Assembly (NCBI RefSeq): GCF_023065955.2
Contig: NW_026622952.1
Coordinates: forward strand, 29,498,313 to 29,562,312
DNA: 64,000 bases
Origin: Ursus arctos
Taxonomy: Eukaryota > Chordata > Mammalia > Carnivora > Ursidae
Direction of reading: 5' to 3'
A program made the translations under genes and the position numbers. Of this stretch, positions 10,986 through 22,175 are shown piece after piece (within the stretch, counting starts at the first letter, position 1; the number at the start of each line of letters is the position of its first letter). The notes beneath the pieces were generated by a model, which had not been told where the DNA came from, did no database searches, and was given only the letters and a program-made list of their open reading frames with translations.

Positions 10986-12620
10986 CTTGCAGCTTCTTTG
11001 GGTAGGGGGAGAGGATTACGTAGTGCAGTGAAATAGCTAAGTCTTCTCTCTGTAATGAGTAATGTTCTTGGGCATCGCCACTCTTCAAGGCATATGATTA
11101 AAGTACTTCTTGTTTTCTTAAATGAAATTTAAGGAAATGAGATCTCCCTTATGGAAAAGAACATTTGCTTGTTTTTATTCTGTTCAACAGACATCAAGTT
11201 CCCTGTTAAATGCTAGAGATAAGCCAAACACTCGGATAACTTCAAATGCATTTTCCTAGAAACGTGTGGAGATTCAGAATATAAAAGTAACATTTAGGAA
11301 CAGAAGTTGTCTATAGATCTTTACAAGAGAATTTGATTTCAATTTTTCTGATCTTGATTTTAATATCTGAAATTAATTTTTAAGAGCAAGTGCATTTAAA
11401 AAGCTTACTAATGTGCTATTGTTTTTTTATTTCTCATTTTATCTTCCCTCTGTTCTTGTGTAGCCCCAGACAAATTTTAGTGCAGGTACCTATATAACTA
11501 CTTACCAAAAGAAAAGGAAAACCTCAGTGTTAATGTTATTTCTACATGTTTGTGGAAAATTCCACTCAGAGCTGGTTCAGTCTATTAAAAAGATTTTTAG
11601 AAAACTAAAGGACCGCAGAGAAGATGGTTTGATCCCCCCCCCCCCAACCTTCCCAGTCTGTTGCTACATTGTCCGTGCAGAGCTCTCAGAATTATCAGCA
11701 TATGAAATTCTCAGCAAGGCCAGAGCATATGCTGTGGTCTTATCTGCACTTGAACTCTATGTTGAAGAGACAGAACTGGGAACCAACCCAAGATCAGTGA
11801 TCCCAACCCGAAGAGCAACAGGACGATGACTACAAGGCCGACCCGGAACTGGGCTGGACCGCGGGTGAACTTAGCTGACCCGGTGTGAAGTATACAGGAC
11901 GTGCGTTCAGAGCAAAACTGCAGACTCCTTGTGCCACGGGAGAGAAAGGCCCATCTCTAAGGAGGCTTCCATAAATGAGCAAATTAATGCCAGGGAAGTA
12001 GAGGCAAATGAAATGCAATCAATTTCAGTATGATGCTTATAGACACTTACCTAATAAGAAATACACAGGATCTGTATGAAGAAGATTTCCCTGAGAAGCA
12101 TCAAACAACCAGTTGGACAGGCAGAACAGGATCTTGTGTGGAAAGAATGGATGTTTGAAAAATGATGTTCGTTCAAACCTACTTCTGAGTTTTGACTACA
12201 TTTTCCTTCAAAACCTCAAGGAGGTTTCTGCTTTCATGATGAGGCAAGCTCTCACTGAACCCAGCTGTAGTTTCCGGGCAACTGGATAACTAGGTTCTGC
12301 ACACACTCAGCAATGATCCTGCGGAGAGAACCAAAGCTGGCAGATTCTGGAGAGGGGTAAGGTTTGGGAGGCAAGAGCAGCTGGAGGTAACTTCCTATAT
12401 GTTGCAGTTTTTATCCTGAGGGCAGAGCAAAGTTAGTACCCAGCGGGCCGGCCAAAGTGTGGCAGAAGAGTCCTGAAGAGACCACTGGAAAGGGGGGAAA
12501 TAGGGGAGATTCCAGAGGGGGAGCCCCAAGTTCTGTGCTGAAACTCTGCCCTTGTCCTCGCCTGACCCTTGAAACACCCCAGCCACGTGTGGGGGCAGAC
12601 TGCGCACAGAGCAGCTAAGG
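10986..12620. other. Start of intergenic region, unrecognised sequence
   Basis: No gene or repeat identified with confidence. A C-run lies at 11634-11645. Between about 11660 and 11830 a short frame stays open (AYEILSKARAYAVVLSALEL and neighbours). It has no recognisable family, no good start context and no splice support. It might be a decayed retrocopy or simply chance. Confidence 0.5.
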
Positions 12621-12990
12621 ACAAAAGAACCAAACCAAGATTTGATCCATTGCCTGAGAGAATTTGCAGTTTGAATCCAACCAAATTAATTGCTGGTGGA
12701 AACAAAAACATCAACACTCTCTAGAGGAATATCCCAAATCCAGACCCACCTCCATGTGATATTCAGGATTCCATCCAAATTATGTAACATAAGAGGAACC
12801 AGAATAATGTGACCCAGTTTCAGAGAAAAGACAAACAACAGAGACCGACTCCAAGATGACCGAGACATGGGAATTAGCAAACAAGGGTTTTAAAGCAGCT
12901 ATTGGAACGATGCCCATTGAAGTCCATGCCATAGGAACACGGTGCCGGACGGAAATGCAAATCGTTAGGAAGCAATACAGAAAAGCTGAA
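12620..12990 (+). mobile_element. Old L1 (L1M-type) fragment
   Basis: Contains AACAGAGACCGACTCCAAGATGACC, GGGAATTAGCAAACAAGGGTTTTAAAGCAGCTATT and a following ATGCCC. This is the non-coding motif (eliminated-base region, then 'GACTTTAAAGCAGCTATTATAAATATG') I recall from ancient L1 elements. Strongly diverged; boundaries approximate. Confidence 0.45.
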
Positions 12991-13179
12991 AAGGCAAATA
13001 CCTAAATAAATAAAAAATATTTCCTATTTTCTCTTAGTTTCTTTACAATACGTGGGACTGTTGAAAGCAAGATAATGTAACATTGCCTTGTGAGATGCAT
13101 AACGCATGCGGGTATATTATGATGGCTATAGCATGAACGTGGAGAGGTTGAAGGAGCTGAAAAATTCCAGGTTTTCTAC

Positions 13180-14165
13180 ATCTTCTGCGAAGCGTTACCA
13201 TTTTATCTCAGTTGTCGGAAGTTAGGTATGTAGATGTAATACCTACTACTTGTCAACCACTCTTTCTTCTGACATTTTGTCAGTCCCACACATTGCCCCC
13301 ATCCTTCTGAGATCCCGAAGATACAAATGTTAGCTCCTCCGATGGCTGTGGTCCCTGAGCCTGCTGTCTCCACTAGCGAGACCACCCAGCAAGCTTGTCT
13401 ATGTTGGTGATTGTGTTTCTCAGCCTGTACTTTCCAACCTGGTTCTTTTGTGTAACTTCTGTTTGCTGAGGATTTTCCATTTTTTAAATTGGTTTCAAGA
13501 GAACTTAGAATTGATTCTGTAAGCACTTGGAAAATCCTGGTCGGATAATGCAGACATCTGATCACCTCATTATTGCCACTGGTGGAGCGTCTTTTCTTCT
13601 TTCGATTATGGCTTTCCTGCTTTGGGGCATGACGGGTGATGTTTTGTTATATCCTGGATATTTGGTTATGGTGTTAGGAAAGTCTAGAGCCTATTTAAGT
13701 CTTCTCTTTTAGCACGTTGTTGTTCCAGTTTGATCGGATGTGTAGCTTCTGGTGTAAATTGGGGGCGTCAGGCCCAGGGACCATGTCGTCACAGAGCCCT
13801 TGCAACGTGGTTCTGGTTGGCTTCCTTCTGCTCCTGCCGAGGCTCCTGCTCGGTGCTTCCGGGCTGTCTCAGGCAAAGAGGTGACTCCCCTGGCCGCCCG
13901 GTGCTTCTAGGCCACCTTCTGCAGGGGGCGTGGGGGCAGAAGCCATCACGTCTCTGTCTCCTGATGCTTCCGGCTGGAGGGAAGCAGGTATGGCCCTTGT
14001 CCCACATCGACAACATGGACGCCCACAGCAGCGGGACCGGGACCGGGCTCAGCCTTGGGAGCCTGTTGTCCATCACTGTGCTGCTTTTCCACGACATGCT
14101 ATGTGATCCGCTGCTCTTCAGCTCTTTGGGGTTTATCTGCCTGTTTCTTGGTATTTCAGACCCCT
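13180..14165 (-). mobile_element. Old L1 3' UTR-type fragment, reverse orientation
   Basis: Order of motifs: AAAATCCTGGTCGGATAATGCAGACATCTG, GGCATGACGGGTGATGTTTTGTTATATCCTGGATATTTGG, AGTCTAGAGCCTATTTAAGTCTTCTCTTTTAGC, then a GC-rich part. This follows the reverse complement of an old L1M 3' region as I remember it. It also explains the long open frame at 13730-14167 and the local rise in GC. Limits are approximate. Confidence 0.45.
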
Positions 14166-14289
14166 AGCGTATGAATATGAAGGATTTCAGTGATGGGGGC
14201 AGGCTGAGAATGAGTAGGAGGTAAAGTGAGGAAGACGCTGTGAAGAGCTGCTGTTTCCTGGGCCCTTCTTTTGTGACAGCGGCTGTCAT

Positions 14290-14490
14290 TTCTCTGGAGC
14301 ATTTCATTGAATCCTCTTGACCACCCTGGAAATAGGCTTTATTATTGTTGTTACTTCTCATTTTCCAGTTTAGGAAACCTGGTTCGTGTAGGTTAAGTAG
14401 GAGAGGCGTCAGTGTCACACAGGCTGTGGCTTGAATGAGGTTGTCATCGCACGAAAGCCCACCCTCTGAAGCAAGCTGTTCTCCTTTATG
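14290..14490 (+). mobile_element. MIR SINE fragment
   Basis: CATTTCATTGAATCCTCTTGACCACCCTGGAAATAGGCTTTATTATTG followed by CATTTTCCAGTTTAGGAAACCTGG and AGGTTAAGTAGG match the MIR core and 3' order (loss of similarity at both ends). Confidence 0.6.
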
Positions 14491-14959
14491 TTTTCAAGAA
14501 AAGTGCTGTTCTCAGAACTGCGGGTCTTTAATCTGCACAAATACCTAACATACGCAAATGAAAATAATCGTGGTGCCATGATAAGATTATGCTCATTTTT
14601 CCCCTAAAATTTATTGTGTTAAATGGCAATGTTGAAGTGTCCACAAATTTGTTTTAAATTCCCACTGCCTTCTATTGCTTTTATTTATTTAATTTCCATT
14701 CATTTTTTTTAATCCATTATTTTCATCTACTTTCTAAAGGCACCTATTGTTGCATATTCCAAGTCACCATTATTAGCAAGTTGGTGTACGGAAGGAAAGA
14801 ATAAATATTCTAATGAGTTTCCCAAAAGATGTAACCTCTTTTTTTCTTTGCCTATCTTTACAGAATAGACACACATTACCGTGTGTCTCCTGTAATGTTA
14901 CTTGTCCTATCTGCATTTCCTAACGTTCCCCTCTTTAAGGGATTTTATGTAACTCTTCT

Positions 14960-15050
14960 TTGTTCTTCACAGAATCTTGCCAAGCTTGTGCCTTGCACAC
15001 AGTAGAAACTTGGTAAGCATCTGTTGAATTTAATAGATAAAAGTTTAATA
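14960..15050 (+). mobile_element. L2 3' end fragment
   Basis: GTGCCTTGCACACAGTAGAAACTTGGTAAGCATCTGTTGAATTTAAT resembles the L2 3' terminus (GTGCCTGGCACATAGTAGGCGCTCAATAAATGTTTGTTGAAT). Confidence 0.55.
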
Positions 15051-15207
15051 TAATGTCAGTCTACTGAACATTTTTAACCTTGTTACCACTACTCAAACAT
15101 GAATGCACTTAAATGTCATTGAACAGAATGTTGCTGGTTTATTATAAAAGAAAGAAATTCCTCAGTGTCTAAAAGCTGTTAAATCTTTCTAGTAATTTAA
15201 ACGAAAG

Positions 15208-15256
<49 letters not shown>

Positions 15257-15264
15257 TTTTTTTT
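15208..15264. repeat. (CT)n microsatellite followed by T17
   Basis: About 20 CT units at 15208-15248, then an uninterrupted T-run to 15264. Likely variable in length between individuals. No adjacent SINE body was recognised. Confidence 0.9.
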
Positions 15265-15439
15265 GGCATTCTGCAGACATTTGCTTGCAAGTGGACAGGC
15301 CAAAACTAATCACATCAAAGTGTATGCATTCATTGAAAAGGAAAAAAAGAAAAAGAAAAAAAGAACGCTGCCTTACTGCTAAACTGTATTTAATAGCATA
15401 GAGATGAAAAAATGTACCTACAATGCCCACTGCCCATGA

Positions 15440-16080
15440 GTTTGAACCTCTTCATTTTATAGGAAACCAAACCAACTGGCTTAAATAACTTCTTAGTTTT
15501 GAATTCATTTAATCCCTATCAAGCACCTACTATGTGAAAAAATCAATGTTACGTAGGTTTAAAAAAGAGCTTGACAGTCTCTGAGGTGGAAAATCATAAG
15601 GGATACCAGCCCTATAAGCAAGGGGCAGAAAGAACAGTGAAAAAGAGCTCACTCACATCTGATTCATGAGCTGGAAGAGATTCTGGAAAAAGACGGCTAT
15701 TGGAATACCACCTTGGTGAAGGTTTGCATATGTAGAAGGGCATTTCAGGCAGTGAGCACAGCATGCACAAAGATAGCTAAGAGCACCAGCACAGGGAATG
15801 TGTGGGGAATAGCAAATAGTCCTGTGTGGCTTCAAATAGTGTATTTTAAGGAAAGGTATGGACAGGAAGAAAAAGGTACATAGGACATGTACGGGAAGAA
15901 AAATCTTTGTAAAGGAAGACTTAATTCCATTTCCCTACTACAAATGGATTTTCCAAGATGGGCCAGTTCTTTGTTCTGAGGATGTAAAAATAAATAAGTC
16001 CCTGCATCCCCTGCAGGAACCCAGGGGCAGATAACAAGCCAGCGCACCCTGGGACCTGTGCTAGATCACCGATGCGAACA
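15440..16080. mobile_element. MIR and L2-like ancient repeat remnants
   Basis: 15440-15500 resembles a MIR 3' part (CTTCATTTTATAGGAAACC... GGCTTAAATAACTT). 15505-15560 has TTTAATCCCTATCAAGCACCTACTATGTG, the reverse of an L2 terminus. 15735-15840 (GGGCATTTCAGGCAGTGAGCACAGCATGCACAAAG) and 15965-16060 (GGATGTAAAAATAAATAAGTCCCTGC) look like further parts of the same ancient family. Boundaries uncertain. Confidence 0.4.
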
Positions 16081-16149
16081 GAGGGCTTCTTGAACAAATG
16101 AGAAGAAGGAATCTATTCTGCCAGCATTGTGGGGAACTGTATGTGTCAT

Positions 16150-16430
16150 CCTTAATTACGCAGATTCTGGAATAAGACAGTTCTTAAAACTGCTAGTTCA
16201 AAGACCTGCCCTATCGCTTACCTTGACCTTGACCATGTGACCCTGAACATGATATTTTGTTAAGCTTTGGCTACTGAAAGCTAAGTCCCAGTTAACTCAT
16301 CAATGAAATCATAACAGTACACCTCGCAGCACTGTTTTGAGGGTAAAGTGCTGTATCCATTTAAAGGGCTAGCATAGCACTTGGCATTTAAAAAACTCCA
16401 TTTCATTTCATTATCTTTATTATTGCTACT
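16150..16430 (+). mobile_element. MIR SINE
   Basis: Follows the MIR order: a degenerate head, ACCTTGACCATGTGACCCTGAACATGATATTTTGTTAAGC, a CATCAATGAAATCATAACAGTACACCTCGCAGCACTGTTTTGAGGGTAAA core, then ATAGCACTTGGCAT. Diverged. Confidence 0.65.
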
Positions 16431-16824
16431 CTTAATACTACTGCCACAGCTATTGTGGGATGTCTCGGAGAGGAAAGTGCCGTGCCAATGGTCTCACAGG
16501 AGGATTTGAATTTCACCAGACAAAGGCTTTCGTGAGCTCCTGAGGAAGTACCTGTTGAGTCTGGTGAACAGAGAACCCAGAACTTTAAAAAAGGAAGGTA
16601 TGAGGAAGGAGATGCTGGTGTGACTGTCATGTTTCCAGTGATACCTCAAAAATTTAGAAATAGAAAACATAAAAGAATCACTAAGAACCTTAATTTGTGA
16701 AGGAAATCCAAAGTCTCAGAGAAATCCAGGCGTATGTTACATTCTAGATGTAAATCCAATAAGGATTGTAAATCACTATCAATACAATTCTAGTCCAATT
16801 CTCCCCGTTTCTTGGAGGGCAGAA

Positions 16825-17079
16825 GAGACACCGCTTTGGGGGTGCGTGGGTGGCTTAGTTGGTTAAACGTCTACTTTCAGATTCAGATTCAGGTGGTGAT
16901 ATCAGGGTCCTAGGATCGAGCCCCATGTGGGGTTCCAGGCTCAGTGTGGAGTCTGCATCTTCCTCTCCCTCTACCCCTTCTCATTCTCTCTCTCTGTCTC
17001 TAACAAAAAAAAAATAAAATCCTCAAAAAAAAAAAAAAAAAAAAAGAAGAAGAAGAGGAGGAGGAGGAGACACGGCTTT
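16825..17079 (+). mobile_element. Can-SINE with target duplication
   Basis: Body starts GGGGGTGCGTGGGTGGCTTAG at 16838 and has AGGATCGAGCCCCATGTGGG, a CT-rich part (TCTCTCTCTCTGTCTCTAAC), then a long A-run at 17025-17045 passing into GAA/GAG repeats. The flanks carry the 13-base duplication GAGACAC(C/G)GCTTT at 16825-16837 and 17067-17079, with one mismatch. The A-rich tail has evolved into a purine microsatellite. Confidence 0.93.
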
Positions 17080-19227
17080 AAGTTCACCGAAGCCCTACGT
17101 GTACAGTGTTCCTGGGAAAGCAGGTTATAGGATCGTACCATGTCACCCGGCGCGATGGACCCAAACAATCCACAGGGTCCCGTTCATTGAAGTCTACCTT
17201 CAAAGCGGTCAATCCAGTGCTAACAAGGCCTGGGGCAGGCAGAGGATGGAAGGCCCCTGTTCTTGGAAGTTGCAGAAGGAAAGCTGAGAGTTCAGGGGTT
17301 GGAACACTTTCTACTTATTATTTGGATCCTGTTGGCTCCTCTAATCAAGAGTAGTGAGAGAGGAAAAAGGCAGTTTAAAGGAGATGAAGAAATGAAACGG
17401 TGATGATAGAAGAAAAAAATAGAGCTTGTGAACGGCAAGGAAAAGAGGAAGAGACGCCAAAAGCATCTGTACGGACACTTTGCATCCGTCGTTGGCAATC
17501 AGAAACACAAATATATGGAGAGTCGACAAAAGAACAACCTTCTAAATTTTTAAAACTACACACTAGCTTTTTGGACTAAACGCCATCATAAAACGCAAAA
17601 CTGCAAAGCACATTAGCAGCGTCATTACAACAGTTCCTCGTCCACCTTGCGTGTTAATGCCTCGATGTCGCTCTGACCGACCGCTCGCAGAGGCATCTTG
17701 GTTCGCATGTTAATAAATATTTGTCTGCTTTTAATATGCATATATTTTTCTCATTACTGGGTTATTACATTCAGCTTGTTTGGCCGCATTTAAAAAGAAT
17801 TTATTTTGCTATCAATGGCAGAAAACAATTTAGGAAGCTGAACGGAGCAGGAAGAATGTGAAATCTAAGTATCTGAGTTGGTTATTGACTCATTAGTTTA
17901 ATAACGTGTGTTCTCCAAACTTGAATAATTTAAATGCATTAGAAATGATACAGCATTAAAAAGTGCATTCTTAAAATGGTAAACACTGGATCTAGGATCT
18001 GAGTTTGTAGTTATTACTTATTTAAAATAAACAAGCAAATTCCATTGAGATATGGTCTCATTTTCAGGAATGGTCTATTAGCAGGCAGCAGTGAGCACAA
18101 CAATTAACCATATCAGCGCATTAAAGCCTAATGTCTAAACTCAACATAGCAGCAAACACACATCCTACCATGGCCTATTAAGTAATCAGAAATGATTGCA
18201 GATAATTAGCTCATGAACAGCTGCATAAACTCAAGTATTCCATTTTTTATCAGACATGGAGACTTCAAGGGGAAGGGAGGTTTATCAGCTCTGTCCTGAA
18301 CTGGGTGGGAGTAACACCGTGAAACGAAATTAGGGATGGGATTCTAACATTTGAAGGCATCCAGCCGTTTTAAACTTTCTTTTGATCGTACTCCTTATGT
18401 TCACACGAATAAAGTTCCGTAAGTGAAAAATATAGAAACAAGGATATTACTGGTGACCAAAAGCCGCTTATGAAATAGGATAATAGGGAAATACATCAGT
18501 AAAATTCCTGTAATGAGTGTGTATCATTCATTTTTGTTTGTATTCTTCAATCAAATTTAATTTGCACATTCCCATTATCCCTTCTGAATGAGATTATATT
18601 CATATATATACCTCAATGATGATATTTTTACAGTAAATATATAGTTGCATTTGAATTAATAAATATACTTGGTAAGTATTTCTTTCTTAAATGAGTATCC
18701 TTTTTTTCTTTTTTTTTTTTAACTAAAGAAAATGTACTGAACAGAACATAACTGCTTTTAGAAATCTGAGGGACTGATAGGACAAAAAAAGAATTATGTT
18801 TTCATATAGGTCCAGAAAAACGGAACTAAGAGACATGAGATTATGGGTTTAATGGAAAGGAAAAAATGTCCAAAATTTGAGCTCTTAAAACTGAACTGGG
18901 TTGTGGTAAACTGAACTGTGTGAGATGTTTAGGTCCTTCCCAGAGGTCATTGAATAAATTCAGTGACTGACCTTCACCAAGAGCAGATGTGGTCAGAAAG
19001 GACCTCAGGTTCCATCAAAGGCTCCTTCCCATTGTAAAATCCTAGGAATTAAACCTCTAAAGGAAATGGTTTGGCAATCAATGAATCATTATTGATGGTG
19101 CTAAACTTTTGGGTGGCATTTCTAAATATTTGCATTGAAGATTTGTATCGTGTCAAATTACATTTAGCATGTTTAGTATTGTTTCTTGACAGAATTAGTT
19201 TTCATTTTATTTATAAGTCTACCAAGG
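17080..19227. other. Repeat-poor intergenic stretch; 17690-18260 candidate conserved non-coding DNA
   Basis: No gene or repeat recognised. From 17690 to 18260 the sequence is AT-rich with closely spaced homeobox-type cores (TTAAT, TAATTA-like, ATTAAC) and no tandem repeats. It looks like unique sequence. A T-rich run lies at 18700-18720. Confidence 0.4.
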
Positions 19228-19252
19228 ATAAGATAGATACATAGATAGATAG
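19228..19252. repeat. Short (GATA)n tract
   Basis: AGATAGATACATAGATAGATAGAG: five GATA-type units with one interruption. Confidence 0.75.
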
Positions 19253-19359
19253 AGGGTAATAAACAATTAAAAACCATGAGTTTCACTCACGGAGAATTAG
19301 TTCTATTGTACGTATTTTATATTTGTTTTCTCTGGTTATCCTCATTTTGGTAATATTTT

Positions 19360-19660
19360 AACAAATATTTAGGGGGCTGTTGTGCTTGACCAAGTTGTTT
19401 AAAGTCTTGGGGGGAAGTAAACATTCAAAGCAACAATTGCAATTAGATCTAATATGACAAGAGCTGTCATAAAGAAATAGAACAAAGAGAAACTAGGAAA
19501 ACAAGCTCCTGTGGCACCCTGAGGGACACCAGGAAGACTTCCTGTAGGCGGAAATACTGGAGGTGAGTAGTTGGCCTGCTACAAACAGGTAGAGATTAGG
19601 AGGAGCCTATAGGCACAGAAGAGTTTATAGGAGGTGTTTGGCGTGGAGAGAGGCTATTTA
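19360..19660 (-). mobile_element. Ancient L2-like remnant
   Basis: Contains GTGCTTGACCAAGTTGTTTAAAGTCTTGGGG, AACAAAGAGAAACTAGG and GGACACCAGGAAGACTTCCTGTAGG, in the order of an ancient mammalian repeat whose start is the reverse of an L2 terminus. Strongly diverged; classification tentative. Confidence 0.35.
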
Positions 19661-20768
19661 TTGTATTATACCTATGGAAGATAACTAAAGCCCAAATCAG
19701 CCAACTTGGGTTGTGGTAATTGTTTTCATATCATTCATTCATTGCAAATTGTTGGTTACTCTCACGCAAACTTCCCAGAGTCTGTCTACTATAAATACTA
19801 GCCATTTCCGGGAGCCATGCTAGGAAAACTAATAAAAATGCGGGCCGGCCACATCAGCGTTGCCCTAGAGCTTGGGAGACTTTCCAGGATCAGGGCCAGA
19901 GATGTTTTGCCGTAGGAAGCCCTCAGGGAACTCTTGTGCAAGCTCCAGTCTGAACCACTCTTCTGGAATGGAGTATTTACGTGGGTTTTAGAAAACGTTT
20001 TAATCCACTATATTAAAATCAGCATGCAATGCTCCTTTTTAAAACGTGCCGTAATAATGACTCATTTTGAAATGGAATGAAATGTGAGGTTGAGGAAAGA
20101 GCAATGGATGGTCAGGCGACCTGGTTTCTAATGTCGGTCCTACACTTCATAATAAAAATAATTGCTGCTAAATAATGTGCAACCCTGCCAAGAGACGGAA
20201 TGTCTCTTAGACCTCAGAGTGTTCAGACATAAAACAAGGAGGTGGTGGTGGAAGAATTCTGACATCCCTAAGTCTAAAACACTGTGGCTCTGAATGAGTT
20301 TCAATGTCAATTATTTGCATAATTAAGTAATGTAATCACACCAGTCTCTTTGCTGATTCCCGTCCATCGTTTTTTCTGCTTCTAGTGTCTTTTGCAAGCC
20401 CTCTGGTCCTTGCTCTCTGCTGTGTTTCCTGGCCATCACTTCTGACCTGCTTTTCTTTCTGCCTTCCCTGTTTGGGTCAGTGGTTGGTTCATTTACAGGA
20501 TTGTTTAAAACGAGATACTCTTACTTTTATACGTGTTAACTCCCATGAAGACTCCTTGATTAAAACTCCCCAATAGACTTTTAGATGAAAACAAAACAAA
20601 TAGCACTCATCTCAGAGTGTAAAACATCCTGTCTAGAATGTCAACTGAACAATTCACAGGGGATGGGAATGAAGAAGAAAACAAACATTCACTGAAGTTA
20701 AGATTTCAGAAGCTAAGAGACCCAGGGAAAAGAGTTTAACTGTTCTGTTTGTACACAGTGCCTTAGAA
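19661..20768. other. Intergenic sequence, possible degraded MIR near 20100-20230
   Basis: The part at 20105-20230 (GTCAGGCGACCTGGTTTCTAATGTCGGTCC ... CAGACATAAAACAAGGAGG) loosely follows a MIR plus-strand order. Otherwise nothing recognised. Confidence 0.35.
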
Positions 20769-20833
20769 TTTTTTTTTCCTCCCTCCCTGCCTCCTCCCTC
20801 CTTCCCTGTCTCCCTTCCTTCCTCCCGCCACCC
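20769..20833. repeat. Pyrimidine-rich (TCCC/TTCC) low-complexity tract
   Basis: T-run followed by CCTCCCTCCCTGCCTCCTCC and similar units with TTCC variants: strand-asymmetric homopyrimidine sequence. Confidence 0.85.
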
Positions 20834-22059
20834 CTTCTCATTTTTAAAATGTTTTTCTGCAGACTTTCTTTGGGTCGAATTGCGTTGTCACCAAATCTTG
20901 CGTTATGTTAAACCGTTAACTTCCAAAAGGCAAGGTTTGGTAAAAGCCCTCCATAACATTAAGTCTAACACCCTAAACAAATGATTTCTCAATCAAAGCT
21001 TAAGGAATACAGAAAGAATCCAATGCTTACGGCCTCATAATCATTGCCGGTCAGTTAATCAGTTTTCTTTATAGTCTTTGGAGCTTCTTTCCAAAATGTT
21101 ACCTGTATTTTTGCAAGAAGGTATAGTGTTTCGATTTGCCTATTTGCTGCTTCATCTGCTCCTGCTTCCTTTCTGTTCTGATCTGTGACTGGGGAGCTAA
21201 CAGATGCCTGCACTTCCCTTCTGTCTTACACAGAGCGGCATTTTAGCACTCCATATTTTATGTCCTGGCACTGCACTCCTATCACGTTCCTGGGTAATGC
21301 AGCTTCTGCCTGAGTGCCCTCGAGATCCACTTAGAGCATGTGCATGGTTGATCTAAAACTTTTCAATAACCCTTCTCTGCCTTGGATAGGAAATTACAGG
21401 GGAGCGCTCTGTTTGCGCATCGTTTTGCAGTCACTCTACCTTTCTGCCTTATGGTCTGGCATCCCCAAATCGGTCTGAGGGCCGTAGCCGATTGTCTGGT
21501 GCTTTGCAACGTGGGGCTGCAACCATAACATGTTTCCAGCACTCTCATTTCGTTTCCAGAGCGAACATAGATAATTTTGATCCATGGTCAACTCCAGTGG
21601 TGTAAAATCTTCTCGGCTCTTACCAGTTCTAAAAATATCAAGATAGTTCACTTCTAAATAGTAGATCATGTCTGGAATGTGGATTACTAGGTAAGCCTCC
21701 CCTCCTGCTGCTCTCAAGAGAATATTAGCAGTAGTCATTCTAGTCTCTGTGTGGGTAGTTTTGTCATAGATCATTTCTGAGCAACTTATGGTCACCGGCT
21801 TTATTCACAGGATTCGTCAATTTTCCTCCTCCTTTGTATTTTATCTTGTCTTTTTCATCTCTTTCCCCTTTATAAGAGATGCCTAAATCGACCGGAGGGA
21901 TCCTATGAGAGCTATCTCTAAACCTCCCATCAGCTCTGGGGCCTCGTAATGTTTTCCTGTTCAAGTAAATTCTGTATGTTTTCTTCCTAGGAATAGTCAC
22001 AATTATAACAAAATAATCTATCATACAATTAGTTGTTTAATATCCGTCTTCCGTCTTAC
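20834..22059. other. Intergenic sequence, nothing recognised
   Basis: No gene, RNA or repeat identified. Minus-strand open frames around 21436-21795 and 21764-22024 have no recognisable domain and no splice support. Confidence 0.5.
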
Positions 22060-22175
22060 AGTGAATGCTCCATGCAGGCAAGGCTGTCCTGATGTGACAC
22101 TAACCCCCCAGCTCCTAGGCCCCGTGGCTAGAGTACGGCAGCCCTTTCACAAATGCTTGTTGAGCTAATGGTATC
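22060..22175 (+). mobile_element. L2 3' end fragment
   Basis: GAATGCTCCATGCAGGCAAGGCTGTCC... GGCTAGAGTACGGCAGCCC... ACAAATGCTTGTTGAGCTAAT resembles the L2 3' end (TGTAAGCTCCATGAGGGCAGGG... AATAAATGTTTGTTGAATGAAT). Confidence 0.5.

Noticed and set aside
13730..14167. GC-rich open frame of 145 codons, with antisense frame
   Set aside because: The sequence around it follows an old L1 3' UTR-type region; the GC-rich open frame is a composition effect.
15208..17069. CRISPR-like or tandem array
   Set aside because: The repeats here are simple microsatellites and dispersed SINEs, with no regular spacer-repeat structure; the host is a mammal.
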